Assembly: GCF_947495205.1 (NCBI RefSeq)
Contig: NZ_CANLXV010000013.1
Span: forward strand, 34,802-98,801
Source: an uncultured Polaribacter sp.
GTDB lineage: Bacteria > Bacteroidota > Bacteroidia > Flavobacteriales > Flavobacteriaceae
DNA length: 64,000 bases
Direction of reading: 5' to 3'
Part shown: piece by piece, positions 38,829 through 50,029 of the stretch
Layout of the letters: every line of letters starts with the position of its first letter
How positions within the stretch are numbered: the first letter of the stretch is position 1
The notes under the pieces: generated by a model
Databases searched by the model: none
What the model was told of the DNA's origin: nothing
The model's input: only the letters and a program-made list of their open reading frames with translations
Program-made: the position numbers and the translations under genes

Positions 38829-41800
38829 ATGACACCAAACAACTTTAAAAAGTGGAACATCATTTTAGGATGGTTAACTTTTGTTATTGCATTAATTACT
38901 TATGGCTTAACCATAGAACCAACGGTAAGCTCATGGGATGTTGGAGAATATATTGCAACTGCCATTAAACTACAAGTTGGTCACCCACCAGGTGCACCTC
39001 TTTTTCAGATGTTAGGTGCGTTTTTTGCAATGTTTACCTCAGATGTTTCAGAAATTGCAAAAATGGTAAATTTCATGTCTGCCCTGGCCAGTGCATTTAC
39101 CATATTGTTCATGTTTTGGACAATTACAAACTTAGCTGAAAAACTTGCAAATAAAACAAGTGAAATTAACATTGGTAGCCAAATAGCTATTTTAGGAAGT
39201 AGTGTTGTAGGTGCTCTAGCCTATACTTTTTCAGACAGTTTTTGGTTTAGTGCTGTAGAAGGTGAAGTATATGCAATGTCGTCTTTTTTAATGGCATTAT
39301 TATTTTGGTTAGGCTTAAAATGGGAGAGCGAAATTTATACTGCAAGAGGTAACAAATGGTTAATCTTAATAAGTTTTGTAGTAGGTTTATCTTTTGGAGT
39401 ACACATTCTTTCTTTATTGGTTATACCTGCAATTGTAATGTTGTATTTCTTTAAAACCTATAAAAACATCAACATTAAAACTACAGCAATAGCAACTATT
39501 ATTTCTGTATTGGTATTAGCTTTTGTGTTTAAATTTCTGTTTCCATTTACGTTAAAATTCTTTAGTGCTTCTGAGTTGTTCTTTATAAATACAATTGGTT
39601 TACCGTACAATTCAGGTTCTATAATAGCAGGAATTATATTAGTAGCTCTTTTTTACTTCGGATTAAAGCAAACGCGCAAAAAAAACAAAGTACATGCAAA
39701 TACACTAATTTTATCTGTATTGTTTATAATGATAGGTTTTTCTTCTTGGATGATGCTTCCTATTAGAGCAAATGCAAATACTACAATTAACGAGAACAAT
39801 CCTTCTAGTGCAAGAGAATTACTTGCCTATTATGAAAGAGAACAATATGGCGATGCTAATGTTTTTTATGACACCTATTATTCTAACACTTACAATAATA
39901 ATGTAGATCCAGAACAACCTTTTACAGATGACAAACCAAAATATGAAAAACAAAATGGCAAATATGTAATTGTAAATCAATATAAAAATGTAAACCGTAA
40001 TTGGTCTAGTAAGCATAAAGGTTTTATTCCTAGAATGGTGAATCCTGCATCAGAAAAAATGTACAAAGCCATTGCTGGCATCCCTGCAAAATCTAAAAGA
40101 AGACCAACCTTTGCAGAAAACATCAAGTTTATGATGAGTTTCCAATTTGGTTACATGTATGGCCGTTATTTTATGTGGAATTTTGTTGGAAGACAAAATG
40201 ATATACAAGGTAGATTAGACATTTTTAATGGAAATTGGCTTAGTGGTATAGATGCTATTGACGAGTTACGTTTAGGATCTCAAAAACAATTACCAAGTCA
40301 GGTTTTAGAAAATAAAGGACGCAACAAATACTACTTTTTACCACTAATTTTAGGACTAATTGGTTTACTATTTCAAATACAATGGGATAAAGAAAATTTC
40401 TTTGTTCTTTTATTATTTTTCCTTTTTACTGGAGCAGCAATTATCTTTTACACCAACCCTAAACCTTTTGAACCTAGAGAAAGAGATTATGCAGTAGTGG
40501 GTAGTTTCTACATTTTTGCAATATGGATAGGCTTTGGAGTTTTAGCTTTATTTGAATATTTAAAAAAATATGCCAACCCAAAAACCATCGCAATTGCTGT
40601 AAGCATTGTTTCACTTTTAGCGGTGCCTACTTTAATGGCTTCCCAAAATTGGGACGACCATGATAGAGGCAATAGATACACAACCCGATTAAACGCGCAA
40701 GCTTATATAGAAAGTACAGATAAAAATGCCATAATGTTTACCATAGGAGATAATGATACTTTTCCGCTTTGGTATATGCAAGAAGTAGAAGGCATTAGAA
40801 CCGATGTAAAATTGGTAAACACAAGTCTTTTTGCAACAGATTGGTATATAGATCAAATGAAACGCGCTACTTATGATGCACCTCCAATACCATCACAATT
40901 AACACATGAAAAATACAAATATGGTAGTTTAGATGTAGCTTATTATTTTGACGAATTAAAAGCAGTACCTAAAGATTCTGTTATTTCTATTAGTGATTTT
41001 ATGCGTTGGATAGAAAGTGATAACAAACGTACTTTCTATGATTTAGATGATAATGGAATCCCAGAAAAAATATTACCTGCTAATAAAATTAGAATCCCAG
41101 TTAATAAAGAAAATGTTTTAAAAAACGGAGTTGTAAAACCAGAAGATGCAGACAAAATTGTACCTTATATAGACATTACAATAGACAGAGGTTTAACAAA
41201 AAACCGAATTTTAATGCTAGATATTTTAGCAAATAACGATTGGGTTAGGCCTATTTATTTTACAGGTGGTGCAAATGCCGACGAAGAATACATTTGGTTA
41301 AAAGATTATCTACAATTAGACGGTTTAGCTTTTAAATTGGTACCTATTAGAACACCAGCAAAATATTTAGATGCCAATGGAAGACCAAGAGAAGTTAGTT
41401 TATTTGATATTGGTAGAATAGATACCAAAAAAATGTATACTAACATTCAGAAATTAGAATGGAGAAACATAAATAGCGGAGAAATTTATTTAGATGAACA
41501 AACCAAAAGAAATGCAATTTCGTTAAGAAATAGCTTAATGCGTTTGTCTGAAGCCTTTTCTAAAGAAGGAGATACCATAAAAGCAATAGAAGTTTTAGAT
41601 TTATCTTTAAACAAAATGCCTATAGAAGATTTTGATCATTATAGTTTGTCTTTAGGATATCCAGAAATGTATTATAATTTGGGTGAAGTAGAAAAAGCAG
41701 AGCAAACCACAAATACTTTAATGCGCTTAATTAAAGAAAAATTAGTTTGGCTAAGTACTTTTGATGACATTCAAAATGAAGCAATTTTTGATGAAATAGA

Positions 41801-41975
41801 CACCTCTTTATACATGTTTAAAAATCTAATAGATCAAACAGAAAGAGGCAGTAAAAACAAAGCTTTTGTATCTAACATTCAGCAAGAATTTATGGCAACA
41901 CTAAATCTATTTAGTGATTTAATGCCAGATACCGAAGAAGAAAAACCTACAGATGTTGAATATATAAAAGAATAA
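38829..41975 (+). CDS. DUF2723 family multi-TM membrane protein
   Basis: LTIEPTVSSWDVGEYIATAIKLQVGHPPGAPLFQMLGAFFAMF, family hallmark; large C-terminal soluble region. Confidence 0.9.
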   Translation: MTPNNFKKWNIILGWLTFVIALITYGLTIEPTVSSWDVGEYIATAIKLQVGHPPGAPLFQMLGAFFAMFTSDVSEIAKMVNFMSALASAFTILFMFWTITNLAEKLANKTSEINIGSQIAILGSSVVGALAYTFSDSFWFSAVEGEVYAMSSFLMALLFWLGLKWESEIYTARGNKWLILISFVVGLSFGVHILSLLVIPAIVMLYFFKTYKNINIKTTAIATIISVLVLAFVFKFLFPFTLKFFSASELFFINTIGLPYNSGSIIAGIILVALFYFGLKQTRKKNKVHANTLILSVLFIMIGFSSWMMLPIRANANTTINENNPSSARELLAYYEREQYGDANVFYDTYYSNTYNNNVDPEQPFTDDKPKYEKQNGKYVIVNQYKNVNRNWSSKHKGFIPRMVNPASEKMYKAIAGIPAKSKRRPTFAENIKFMMSFQFGYMYGRYFMWNFVGRQNDIQGRLDIFNGNWLSGIDAIDELRLGSQKQLPSQVLENKGRNKYYFLPLILGLIGLLFQIQWDKENFFVLLLFFLFTGAAIIFYTNPKPFEPRERDYAVVGSFYIFAIWIGFGVLALFEYLKKYANPKTIAIAVSIVSLLAVPTLMASQNWDDHDRGNRYTTRLNAQAYIESTDKNAIMFTIGDNDTFPLWYMQEVEGIRTDVKLVNTSLFATDWYIDQMKRATYDAPPIPSQLTHEKYKYGSLDVAYYFDELKAVPKDSVISISDFMRWIESDNKRTFYDLDDNGIPEKILPANKIRIPVNKENVLKNGVVKPEDADKIVPYIDITIDRGLTKNRILMLDILANNDWVRPIYFTGGANADEEYIWLKDYLQLDGLAFKLVPIRTPAKYLDANGRPREVSLFDIGRIDTKKMYTNIQKLEWRNINSGEIYLDEQTKRNAISLRNSLMRLSEAFSKEGDTIKAIEVLDLSLNKMPIEDFDHYSLSLGYPEMYYNLGEVEKAEQTTNTLMRLIKEKLVWLSTFDDIQNEAIFDEIDTSLYMFKNLIDQTERGSKNKAFVSNIQQEFMATLNLFSDLMPDTEEEKPTDVEYIKE

Positions 41976-41976
41976 A

Positions 41977-42621
41977 TTGAAATTCTATTTACCAAAAACG
42001 CCACTTATAGTTATGAGATTTTTCTCTAGCTACATTTGGCGTTTTTCAACCAAAAAAAAAGAAATTTTTTTAACTTTTGATGATGGCCCAACACCAAAAG
42101 TAACAACATTTGTCCTAGAAGAACTTAAAAAATACGAAGCAAAAGCTACTTTTTTTTGTATCGGGAAAAACATACAGCATCATCCATCTTTATTTAGAAA
42201 AATAATTACAGAAGGCCATACAATAGGCAATCACACACAAAATCATGCAAATGGTTGGCAAAGCAATACTGCAAATTATATTGATAATGTTTTAAGGTGT
42301 GAAGAAACAATTCAACAATTTAACCAGAAACCAACCAAGGAAAAATTATTTAGACCACCTTATGGTAAAATTAAAAACAAACAAGCAAAACAACTCATTA
42401 AAAAAGGTTATAAAATTATAATGTGGTCTGTGCTTTCCGCAGATTTTGATACTACTATTACTAAAGAAAATTGTTTAAAAAATGTAGTACAAAATACAGA
42501 AAACGGTAGCATACTAGTATTTCATGACAGCGATAAAGCTTTCAAAAAGCTTTGTTTTGTATTACCTAAAATATTAAAAGAATTTGCTGAAAAAGGTTTT
42601 ACTTTTAAAGCAATTGAATAA
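41977..42621 (+). CDS. Polysaccharide deacetylase (NodB-like) family protein, TTG start
   Basis: EIFLTFDDGPTPKVT; GHTIGNHTQNH; LFRPPYGK. Confidence 0.88.
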   Translation: MKFYLPKTPLIVMRFFSSYIWRFSTKKKEIFLTFDDGPTPKVTTFVLEELKKYEAKATFFCIGKNIQHHPSLFRKIITEGHTIGNHTQNHANGWQSNTANYIDNVLRCEETIQQFNQKPTKEKLFRPPYGKIKNKQAKQLIKKGYKIIMWSVLSADFDTTITKENCLKNVVQNTENGSILVFHDSDKAFKKLCFVLPKILKEFAEKGFTFKAIE

Positions 42622-42648
42622 AACAAATACTAAAAAGAGTACAAAGGT

Positions 42649-42942
42649 TTATATAAATTGTTGCACCATATTTAATAAGGTGCTTTCATCTAAATAACCG
42701 GTTTCTCTCCATTTCATTTCTCCTTGTTTATAGATCATAAACGTAGGGTTTACCTTAATACCTAACGCATCTGCAAGTAGTTCATTTTTAGAAATATCAA
42801 TCTTAATAACTTTAGCTTTATTTCCTAAAACTTTTACAATATTTCGCAAAACACTTACATTACGCTCTGCATCTTCCCAATTTTTATAAAAGTCTAATAA
42901 AACTGGTTTTTCTACGGAAATTAGCTCTCCAAATTTTGTCAT
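42649..42942 (-). CDS. Thioredoxin-fold protein lacking the CxxC motif
   Basis: KPVLLDFYKNWEDAERNVSVL...ADALGIKVNPTFMIYKQGE: Trx fold with cis-Pro but no cysteine in the whole protein. Confidence 0.8.
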   Translation of the reverse strand: MTKFGELISVEKPVLLDFYKNWEDAERNVSVLRNIVKVLGNKAKVIKIDISKNELLADALGIKVNPTFMIYKQGEMKWRETGYLDESTLLNMVQQFI

Positions 42943-43027
42943 TTCGTATAAATTTAAAGGGGGAAATGTTAAAAAATAAAGTTGTAATTACAACAAATAT
43001 AATAAATCTTATGTAAAAACCTTATAA

Positions 43028-44248
43028 TCAAGCTTTTTTAAGTTCTATAACCGTAATTTCTGGCCAAATACCTACTCTACCAGGAAATGCATGATAACCA
43101 AAACCACGGTTTACATTTATATACCTGCCCGCTTCTTCATACAAACCTGCCCATTGTTTGTAAACAAATTGCGACGGACTAAATTTAAACCAACCCGGAA
43201 TTTCTATACCCATTTGTAAACCATGTGTATGGCCACTTAATGTAAGTTGATAATTTAAAGCATCTTTTTTTACTTTTTCCTGCCAGTGGCTTGGGTCATG
43301 AGACATTAATATTTTAAAATCTTCTTTTTTAATATTTTTTGATGCTTTTTGCAAATCTCCAGCCTTGTTAAAACCTTTTCCCCAATTTTCTACTCCTAAA
43401 AGTGCTATTTTTTGTCCATCTTTTTCTAAATATCTGTGTTCATCTAGCAATAAATCAAAACCAATTTTTTGATGAATTTCTTTTACCTTTTTAAAATTAG
43501 CTATTTTATCTTGTGGGCTTTCCCAATCCATATAATCTCCATAATCGTGGTTTCCTAACACAGAATATTTACCATCTTTTGCTTTTAACTTGTCAAAAAC
43601 ATTCAACCAATTATCCATTTCATCTGCTTTATTATTTACAATATCTCCTGTAAATAAAATCACATCAGATTTTTGTTGATTAATTAAATCTACACCATAT
43701 TGTATTTTTTCTTTATTCGTAAAACTTCCAGAATGTATGTCTGATATTTGTGTAATGGTAAAACCATTAAAAGCCTCTGGCAAATCTTTAAAACTCAACT
43801 GGTATTTTAAAACTTTGTAATTGTATTTACCCTGTATAATGCCATAAATAAAACTTGCAAAAGGTATGGCTGCTAAACCTAATGCAATTTGTGAAACAAA
43901 TTTTCTTCTACCTACTAATGGTTTTGTTTCTCCTGTCATTGTAGTTATCAACTTTAAAACACCTCTATAGATATCTTCTCCAAAAAGCACTAAAATAACC
44001 ACCAATTTTGGTATAGAAATGGTAAGCAATAAACCCATTGCCATTTGAAATTGTGGTGTTTGCCCATTGCTTCTATCATAAGTAATTAACGTAAAAAAAA
44101 AGTTGAGATACACTGCAATACTTATTGCCACAAAAGAAAAACGAATAATTTTATTCTTAGAAATGGTTTTAAAAGCTTGAAATGTGTAGAATTCTACTGC
44201 AACAATAAGTACAATTAAGAGCAATACAGGAATTAACCAACGTGGCAT
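43028..44248 (-). CDS. Membrane-anchored metallophosphoesterase
   Basis: ITQISDIHSGSF; LFTGDIVNN; VLGNHDYGDY; MSHDPSHW; LSGHTHGLQMG. Confidence 0.92.
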   Translation of the reverse strand: MPRWLIPVLLLIVLIVAVEFYTFQAFKTISKNKIIRFSFVAISIAVYLNFFFTLITYDRSNGQTPQFQMAMGLLLTISIPKLVVILVLFGEDIYRGVLKLITTMTGETKPLVGRRKFVSQIALGLAAIPFASFIYGIIQGKYNYKVLKYQLSFKDLPEAFNGFTITQISDIHSGSFTNKEKIQYGVDLINQQKSDVILFTGDIVNNKADEMDNWLNVFDKLKAKDGKYSVLGNHDYGDYMDWESPQDKIANFKKVKEIHQKIGFDLLLDEHRYLEKDGQKIALLGVENWGKGFNKAGDLQKASKNIKKEDFKILMSHDPSHWQEKVKKDALNYQLTLSGHTHGLQMGIEIPGWFKFSPSQFVYKQWAGLYEEAGRYINVNRGFGYHAFPGRVGIWPEITVIELKKA

Positions 44249-44381
44249 AAAATTTATTTTTTACAAATTTAGTTCTAATAAATAGGTAAAGATTTTATTT
44301 TTGGAAGACTTTAACAAAAAACAATGAAAACTAGGTCATTAATATTTGATATCTCTCTTAAAAATCTTGCTAAAATTTTCT

Positions 44382-45515
44382 TCACTTTAAAACTTTTACC
44401 AATTCTGCACTCATCTTATGTATAACCAAACTAGAAGAATTATCAAGAATTACCATGCAGTTTTTTAGTTGTTCATTTCTAATAATTAGCGTTCTTGCGC
44501 CCAACCAAGAGCCGTCGTGAGAATGTGCAACAGGGTTTAAAACTACCCATCCAAAACCATAATTAGATGCTGTTCCATTATTAAGAATTGGTTTTTTAAA
44601 GGCTTCATTCATGGTTTGTTGAGACAATAAACTATTTGAGCTCCAAAATTTATTCCAAATCACAAAATCATCAATTGCACTAAAAACTCCGCCATCTCCA
44701 GCAACACCATCTAAAACTCCAGGTTTTAATTCTGAAATATTACCTGAAAAATTAAAAAAAGAACCAGTTTTATTGGTAAAATCTAAATCTTTAGACGCTA
44801 AGTTCCAAACCCGAGTGTTTTTCATGTTTAATTTATCAAACAACTCTTTTTGCATAAAGGTTTCAAACGTTTGTTGCGAAATTACCTCAATAATGCCTGC
44901 CAATAGCACATAACCTGTATTGTTGTATTTATAAACTTCATTGGGTGCATTTTCTAAGGGGAAATTATCTTCACCTAGAAATGAAATCATTTTTTTAATT
45001 GTTAAAAAATCTCCTGTTTTTTCTTTTTTAGTCTCAGAAAAATTCATGTAAACATCTGGTATTCCAGAAGTATTATTTAATAAATTTCTTATGGTTACCT
45101 TATTATACGGCAAATTTGGCAAATATTTGGTAATGGCATCATCAAAAGCTAACTTTCCTTGTTCTTTTAACAACATTATTCCTACTGCTGTAAACTGTTT
45201 AGAAAGTGAAGCTAACCTAAAAGAAGATTGATGGCTTAATTTTTTATCTCTTTTAAAATCTGTAAAACCAAATGTTTCTTTTAATAAAATAGAATCATTC
45301 TTAATCAACAAAACTGCGCCATTAAATTTATTTTCTTTTTGAAGTTTTGCTAACCATTTTTGTGCTTTATCAATTTTTTGTTGCTCAGAGTCCGTCTCCA
45401 CAACTTCTAAAACATCAACCTTTAACATTTTATTGTAAAACCAAAAACCAACAACTCCAACCCCAATTAAAAGTGCTAATGTTAAAGCAATTGTTATTTT
45501 CCAAAAAAGCTTCAT
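44382..45515 (-). CDS. Serine hydrolase (beta-lactamase/class C-like)
   Basis: SFRLASLSKQFTAVGIMLL (SxxK) and YKYNNTGYVLL (YxN). Confidence 0.9.
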   Translation of the reverse strand: MKLFWKITIALTLALLIGVGVVGFWFYNKMLKVDVLEVVETDSEQQKIDKAQKWLAKLQKENKFNGAVLLIKNDSILLKETFGFTDFKRDKKLSHQSSFRLASLSKQFTAVGIMLLKEQGKLAFDDAITKYLPNLPYNKVTIRNLLNNTSGIPDVYMNFSETKKEKTGDFLTIKKMISFLGEDNFPLENAPNEVYKYNNTGYVLLAGIIEVISQQTFETFMQKELFDKLNMKNTRVWNLASKDLDFTNKTGSFFNFSGNISELKPGVLDGVAGDGGVFSAIDDFVIWNKFWSSNSLLSQQTMNEAFKKPILNNGTASNYGFGWVVLNPVAHSHDGSWLGARTLIIRNEQLKNCMVILDNSSSLVIHKMSAELVKVLK

Positions 45516-45636
45516 AGAAATATTTTTTGTTTTTAAAGTGTCAAATATTGGTTTGAATCCCTTGTTTCAAATTTCTTCATTTTTTTTTATATGGACGTTA
45601 TATTTCGTAATTTTATCGATCTCAATATAAAATACA

Positions 45637-48483
45637 ATGTCAGATCAAAAAAGAGTTTTTTTAGTAGATGCTTACGCACTAATTTTTAGAGGATATTATG
45701 CCTTTATAAAAAACCCAAGAATAAACTCTAAAGGTTTAGACACCTCTGCAATTATGGGTTTTATGAACTCGCTTTTAGACGTAATTAAACGCGAAAGACC
45801 AGATAAGTTAGCCGTTTGTTTTGACAAAGGTGGAAGCACAGATAGAGTAGAAATGTTTGAAGCTTACAAAGCCAATAGAGATGAAACCCCAGAAGCCATA
45901 AAATTAGCAATACCTTATATTTATGAGATTTTAAATGCCATGCATATTCCCATAATGGTTAAAGAAGGTTTTGAGGCAGATGATGTTATTGGAACACTTT
46001 CTAAACAAGCAGAAAAAGAAGGTTATAAAACCTATATGGTTACACCAGATAAAGATTTTGCACAATTGGTTTCTGAAAATATTTTTATGTATAAACCACG
46101 TTTTGGCGGTGGTTATGACATTTGGGGTGTGCCAGAAGTACAAGAAAAATTTGGTGTAGAAAAGCCAGAGCAAGTAATTGACTTTTTAGGAATGATGGGA
46201 GATTCTGCAGATAACATTCCTGGTTTGCCTGGTGTTGGAGAAAAAACTGCAAAAAAGTTTTTAGCCGCTTATGGTTCTATGGAAAACCTTTTAGCAAACA
46301 CGCATGAGTTAAAAGGTAAAATGAAGGAAAAATTAGAAGCCAATGGCGAATTAGGGTTACTTTCTAAAAAACTAGCTACTATAATGTTAGATGTTCCTGT
46401 AACTTTTAATGCCGAAGATTTTGAGTTAGAACAACCCGATACAGAAAAGGTAACCGAACTTTTTAACGAATTAGAATTCAGGAATTTATTAACCAATTTC
46501 CTAAAAACATTTGCAGTAAAAAATGTAGCAAGAGTAAATTCTGTTGAAGACAGTGCTAATGTTATTGCTAGCGAAGTTGAAAAATCTAAACCCAAAACTA
46601 CAGAAGGACAATTTGATTTATTTGCAACGCCTGGTGCTGGTAATGTTTCAGAAACAGAATTAGCAAGTGGCTTTAAAACCATTGCAAATACAGATCATTT
46701 TTATCAACATATAGATTCTCCATTTTCTAGAAAACTATTAATTCAGAAATTAATGCAACAAACTTCGGTTTGTTTTGATACGGAAACTACTGGTTTAAAA
46801 GCTTTAGAAGTTGAGTTAATTGGTATTGCATTTTCTTTTGAAATTGGCAAAGGTTACTACGTCTCTTTTCCAGAAAATCAAGAAGAAACACAAGCAATTT
46901 TAGAAGAATTTAGACCATTTTTTACCTCAGCAATTGAAAAAGTAGGACATAATTTAAAATACGATATCAAAGTATTATCCAATTATAATATTCCTGTAAA
47001 AGGAAAATTATTTGACACCATGATTGCGCATTATCTTATTAATCCTGATATGCGCCATAATATGGATGTTTTAGCGGAAACCTATTTAAATTATCAACCC
47101 GTTTCTATAACAGATTTAATTGGTAAAAAAGGAAAAAACCAGCTTTCTATGCGTGTTGTTCCTTTAAAAGAACAAACAGAATACGCTGTAGAAGATGCAG
47201 ATATTACCTTTCAATTGAAACAAATTTTTTCGGGAGAATTAGAAAGTGGTAACGTTACAAAATTATTTAATGAGATTGAGTTGCCATTGGTATCTGTTTT
47301 AACAGCAATGGAAATTGAAGGAATTAACCTAAATACAGACTTTCTAAAAACACTTTCAACTGCTCTAACAGAAGACATTAACAGGTTAGAAAAAGCAATT
47401 TACCAAGAAGCTGGTGAGGAATTTAATATTGCATCGCCAAAACAATTAGGTATTGTACTTTTTGAAAAACTAGCGTTGGTAAAAAAACCAAAAAAAACAA
47501 AAACTGGGCAATACAAAACCGGAGAAGATATTTTATCCGCTTTAGCGAAAGAACACGAAATTATAAGAAATATACAAGAATACCGTCAGTATAAAAAACT
47601 ACAAAGCACCTATGTAGATGCTTTACCAAATGAGATTAATCCAAAAACTGGCAGAGTGCATACACAATACATGCAAGCTGTTGCTGCCACTGGCCGTTTA
47701 AGTTCTAACAATCCTAATTTACAAAACATTCCTATTAGAACTGCACGTGGTAGAGAAGTTAGAAAAGCGTTTGTGCCAAGAGACGAAAATTATGTTTTAT
47801 TAGCTGCAGATTATTCTCAAATAGAATTAAGAATTATTGCTGCTGTAAGTGAAGAAGAAAATATGATTAATGCTTTTAAAAACGGAGAAGACATTCATGC
47901 TTCTACTGCTGCAAAAGTATTTAATGTTCCTTTACAGGAAGTTACTAGAGAACAACGTAGCAATGCAAAAACGGTTAATTTTGGTATTGTTTATGGTGTT
48001 TCTGCATTTGGTTTAAGCAACCAAACCAACTTATCTAGAGGAGAAGCAAAAGAATTAATAGACACGTATTATGAAACCTATCCAAAATTAAAAGCATACA
48101 TGACAAAACAGGTAGCCTTTGCCAGAAAACATGGTTATGTAGAAACTGTTTTAAACAGACGTAGGTATTTAAAAGATATTAATTCTAGAAATGCAATGGT
48201 TAGATCTGGCGCAGAAAGAAACGCTGTAAATGCACCTATACAAGGTTCTGCAGCAGATATTATTAAATTGGCAATGATACATATTCACAAGCGTTTTGAA
48301 ACAGAAAATTTTAAATCGAAAATGTTATTGCAAGTGCATGATGAATTGGTTTTTGACGCGCATAAAGACGAATTAGAAATTATAAAACCAATTATTAAAC
48401 AAGAAATGGAAAACGCCTTTAAAATGAGTGTGCCATTAGATGTTGAAATGGGAATTGGACAAAATTGGTTGGAAGCGCATTAA
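45637..48483 (+). CDS. polA: DNA polymerase I
   Basis: 5'-exonuclease, 3'-5' exonuclease (CFDTETTGLKALEVELIGI) and polymerase (LLAADYSQIELRIIAAVS; VHDELVFDAH) domains. Confidence 0.98.
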   Translation: MSDQKRVFLVDAYALIFRGYYAFIKNPRINSKGLDTSAIMGFMNSLLDVIKRERPDKLAVCFDKGGSTDRVEMFEAYKANRDETPEAIKLAIPYIYEILNAMHIPIMVKEGFEADDVIGTLSKQAEKEGYKTYMVTPDKDFAQLVSENIFMYKPRFGGGYDIWGVPEVQEKFGVEKPEQVIDFLGMMGDSADNIPGLPGVGEKTAKKFLAAYGSMENLLANTHELKGKMKEKLEANGELGLLSKKLATIMLDVPVTFNAEDFELEQPDTEKVTELFNELEFRNLLTNFLKTFAVKNVARVNSVEDSANVIASEVEKSKPKTTEGQFDLFATPGAGNVSETELASGFKTIANTDHFYQHIDSPFSRKLLIQKLMQQTSVCFDTETTGLKALEVELIGIAFSFEIGKGYYVSFPENQEETQAILEEFRPFFTSAIEKVGHNLKYDIKVLSNYNIPVKGKLFDTMIAHYLINPDMRHNMDVLAETYLNYQPVSITDLIGKKGKNQLSMRVVPLKEQTEYAVEDADITFQLKQIFSGELESGNVTKLFNEIELPLVSVLTAMEIEGINLNTDFLKTLSTALTEDINRLEKAIYQEAGEEFNIASPKQLGIVLFEKLALVKKPKKTKTGQYKTGEDILSALAKEHEIIRNIQEYRQYKKLQSTYVDALPNEINPKTGRVHTQYMQAVAATGRLSSNNPNLQNIPIRTARGREVRKAFVPRDENYVLLAADYSQIELRIIAAVSEEENMINAFKNGEDIHASTAAKVFNVPLQEVTREQRSNAKTVNFGIVYGVSAFGLSNQTNLSRGEAKELIDTYYETYPKLKAYMTKQVAFARKHGYVETVLNRRRYLKDINSRNAMVRSGAERNAVNAPIQGSAADIIKLAMIHIHKRFETENFKSKMLLQVHDELVFDAHKDELEIIKPIIKQEMENAFKMSVPLDVEMGIGQNWLEAH

Positions 48484-48583
48484 TTTTTTTGATTTTTTAG
48501 TTATCAGTTTTTCTGAAAAAATCAACTAAAAAAACAGCAAAGAAAGTAGAATTATAAGATACTAAACAAGTTCAGTACAAAAA

Positions 48584-48967
48584 ATGGAACTAGATTATAT
48601 AGACAATTATAACGGATTAAATGAAAACATTGTTCGTTTGTTTGATTTTGATAAAGCACAAGCCATACAATTTAGAGATTTAATTCAAAATGTAGTTATT
48701 GAGCAAAAACAAAAATTAGATTTATCTCAAATTGATTTTATAAATACAGAAGATTACAATTTAATTTTTGGTTTATTTAAAACCGATGAAGGCATTTTAA
48801 CCAAAGACAACCAAACCTTTTTTTGTATTTTAACTTTAAACGGTTTTAAAGAAATGTTACGTCTTTTAGCGCCTTTTTGTGCTAAAGAAACCAAAGCACA
48901 CCAATATTTATATGATTTAGATACACCAACAGATTTATTATTTGCACCTTATGCAACTGCTATTTAA
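48584..48967 (+). CDS. Hypothetical protein (127 aa)
   Basis: Open frame between polA and a Sua5-type gene, both on the same strand. Confidence 0.65.
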   Translation: MELDYIDNYNGLNENIVRLFDFDKAQAIQFRDLIQNVVIEQKQKLDLSQIDFINTEDYNLIFGLFKTDEGILTKDNQTFFCILTLNGFKEMLRLLAPFCAKETKAHQYLYDLDTPTDLLFAPYATAI

Positions 48968-49045
48968 AAGAATTTATACTTAAAATTGAACAAGAATTAA
49001 TCTGTTTAAAATTCTTTAAATTAATTGTAATTTTGCGATTGAATT

Positions 49046-50005
49046 ATGAGCATTATTTCTAAAGACATACAAAAAGCGGTACAATTATTAAACGAAGAAC
49101 ATTTGGTTGCCATACCAACAGAAACCGTTTATGGTTTAGCAGGAAATATTTTTAGCGAAAAAGCCATTAAAAGTATTTTTGCAACCAAAAAGCGTCCGTT
49201 TTTTAACCCGTTAATTGTGCATGTGCCTTCTGTGGCAAGTTTAAACGGAATTGTAACGCATATTCCTGAAAAAGCAAAATTATTAGCAAATGCTTTCTGG
49301 CCAGGTGCTATGACTTTAGTTTTAAAAAAACACAAAAACATTCCAGATTTAATAACCGCTGGTAAAGATACTGTTGCTGTTCGTGTGCCAAATCATCCTG
49401 TAACTTTAGAATTATTAAAACAATTGCCTTTTCCTTTGGCTGCGCCCAGTGCAAATCCTTTTGGGAGCATTAGCCCCACAAAAGCAAAACACGTAGCAAA
49501 TTATTTTAAAAACCAACTTCCAATGGTTTTAGATGGTGGTGCTTGCCAAAACGGAATAGAATCTACCATAATTGGTTTTGAAAATGAAGTCCCTGTAATT
49601 TATAGATTGGGTGCTTTGGCTTTAGAAGATATTGAGGCTGTTATTGGTAAAATTGAAGTAAAAAACAAAAAAGAAGACAAACCAGATGCTCCTGGAATGT
49701 TGGCAAGACATTATGCACCACAAACTACTACTTTTTTAGTTGATGATGTAAATTATGAAATTGCAAAACATCGTCATAAAAAAATAGGTGTTATTGTATT
49801 TGAAAAATCCGTAAACAATGCAAATGTTACAGAATTTATTTTGTCTGAAAAAGGTTCTAAAAAAGAAGCCGCCGCAAAATTATACGACACCATGCATACT
49901 TTAGATCATTTAAATTTAGATGTAATTATTGCAGAACGTTTTACAGAAGATGGTTTGGGAAAATCAATAAACGACCGTTTGCAAAGAGCTACTTTTAGTA
50001 GTTAG
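49046..50005 (+). CDS. L-threonylcarbamoyladenylate synthase (Sua5/YwlC/TsaC family)
   Basis: VAIPTETVYGLAGN; KKRPFFNPLIVHV; FPLAAPSANPFGSISPT; C-terminal Sua5 domain DAPGMLARHYAPQT. Confidence 0.94.
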   Translation: MSIISKDIQKAVQLLNEEHLVAIPTETVYGLAGNIFSEKAIKSIFATKKRPFFNPLIVHVPSVASLNGIVTHIPEKAKLLANAFWPGAMTLVLKKHKNIPDLITAGKDTVAVRVPNHPVTLELLKQLPFPLAAPSANPFGSISPTKAKHVANYFKNQLPMVLDGGACQNGIESTIIGFENEVPVIYRLGALALEDIEAVIGKIEVKNKKEDKPDAPGMLARHYAPQTTTFLVDDVNYEIAKHRHKKIGVIVFEKSVNNANVTEFILSEKGSKKEAAAKLYDTMHTLDHLNLDVIIAERFTEDGLGKSINDRLQRATFSS

Positions 50006-50029
50006 TTTTATTTACTTAATATCTTTTTA

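Noticed and set aside
46269-46682. 137-aa antisense ORF inside polA, and similar antisense ORFs in rpsB/tsf/pyrH
   Set aside because: Ser/Leu/Ala-rich shadow frames opposite highly conserved genes; typical antisense artefacts.
43028-48967. Metallophosphoesterase, serine hydrolase, polA and 127-aa hypothetical gene as an unusual cluster
   Set aside because: Mixed orientation and ordinary core-genome content; no evidence of functional linkage.
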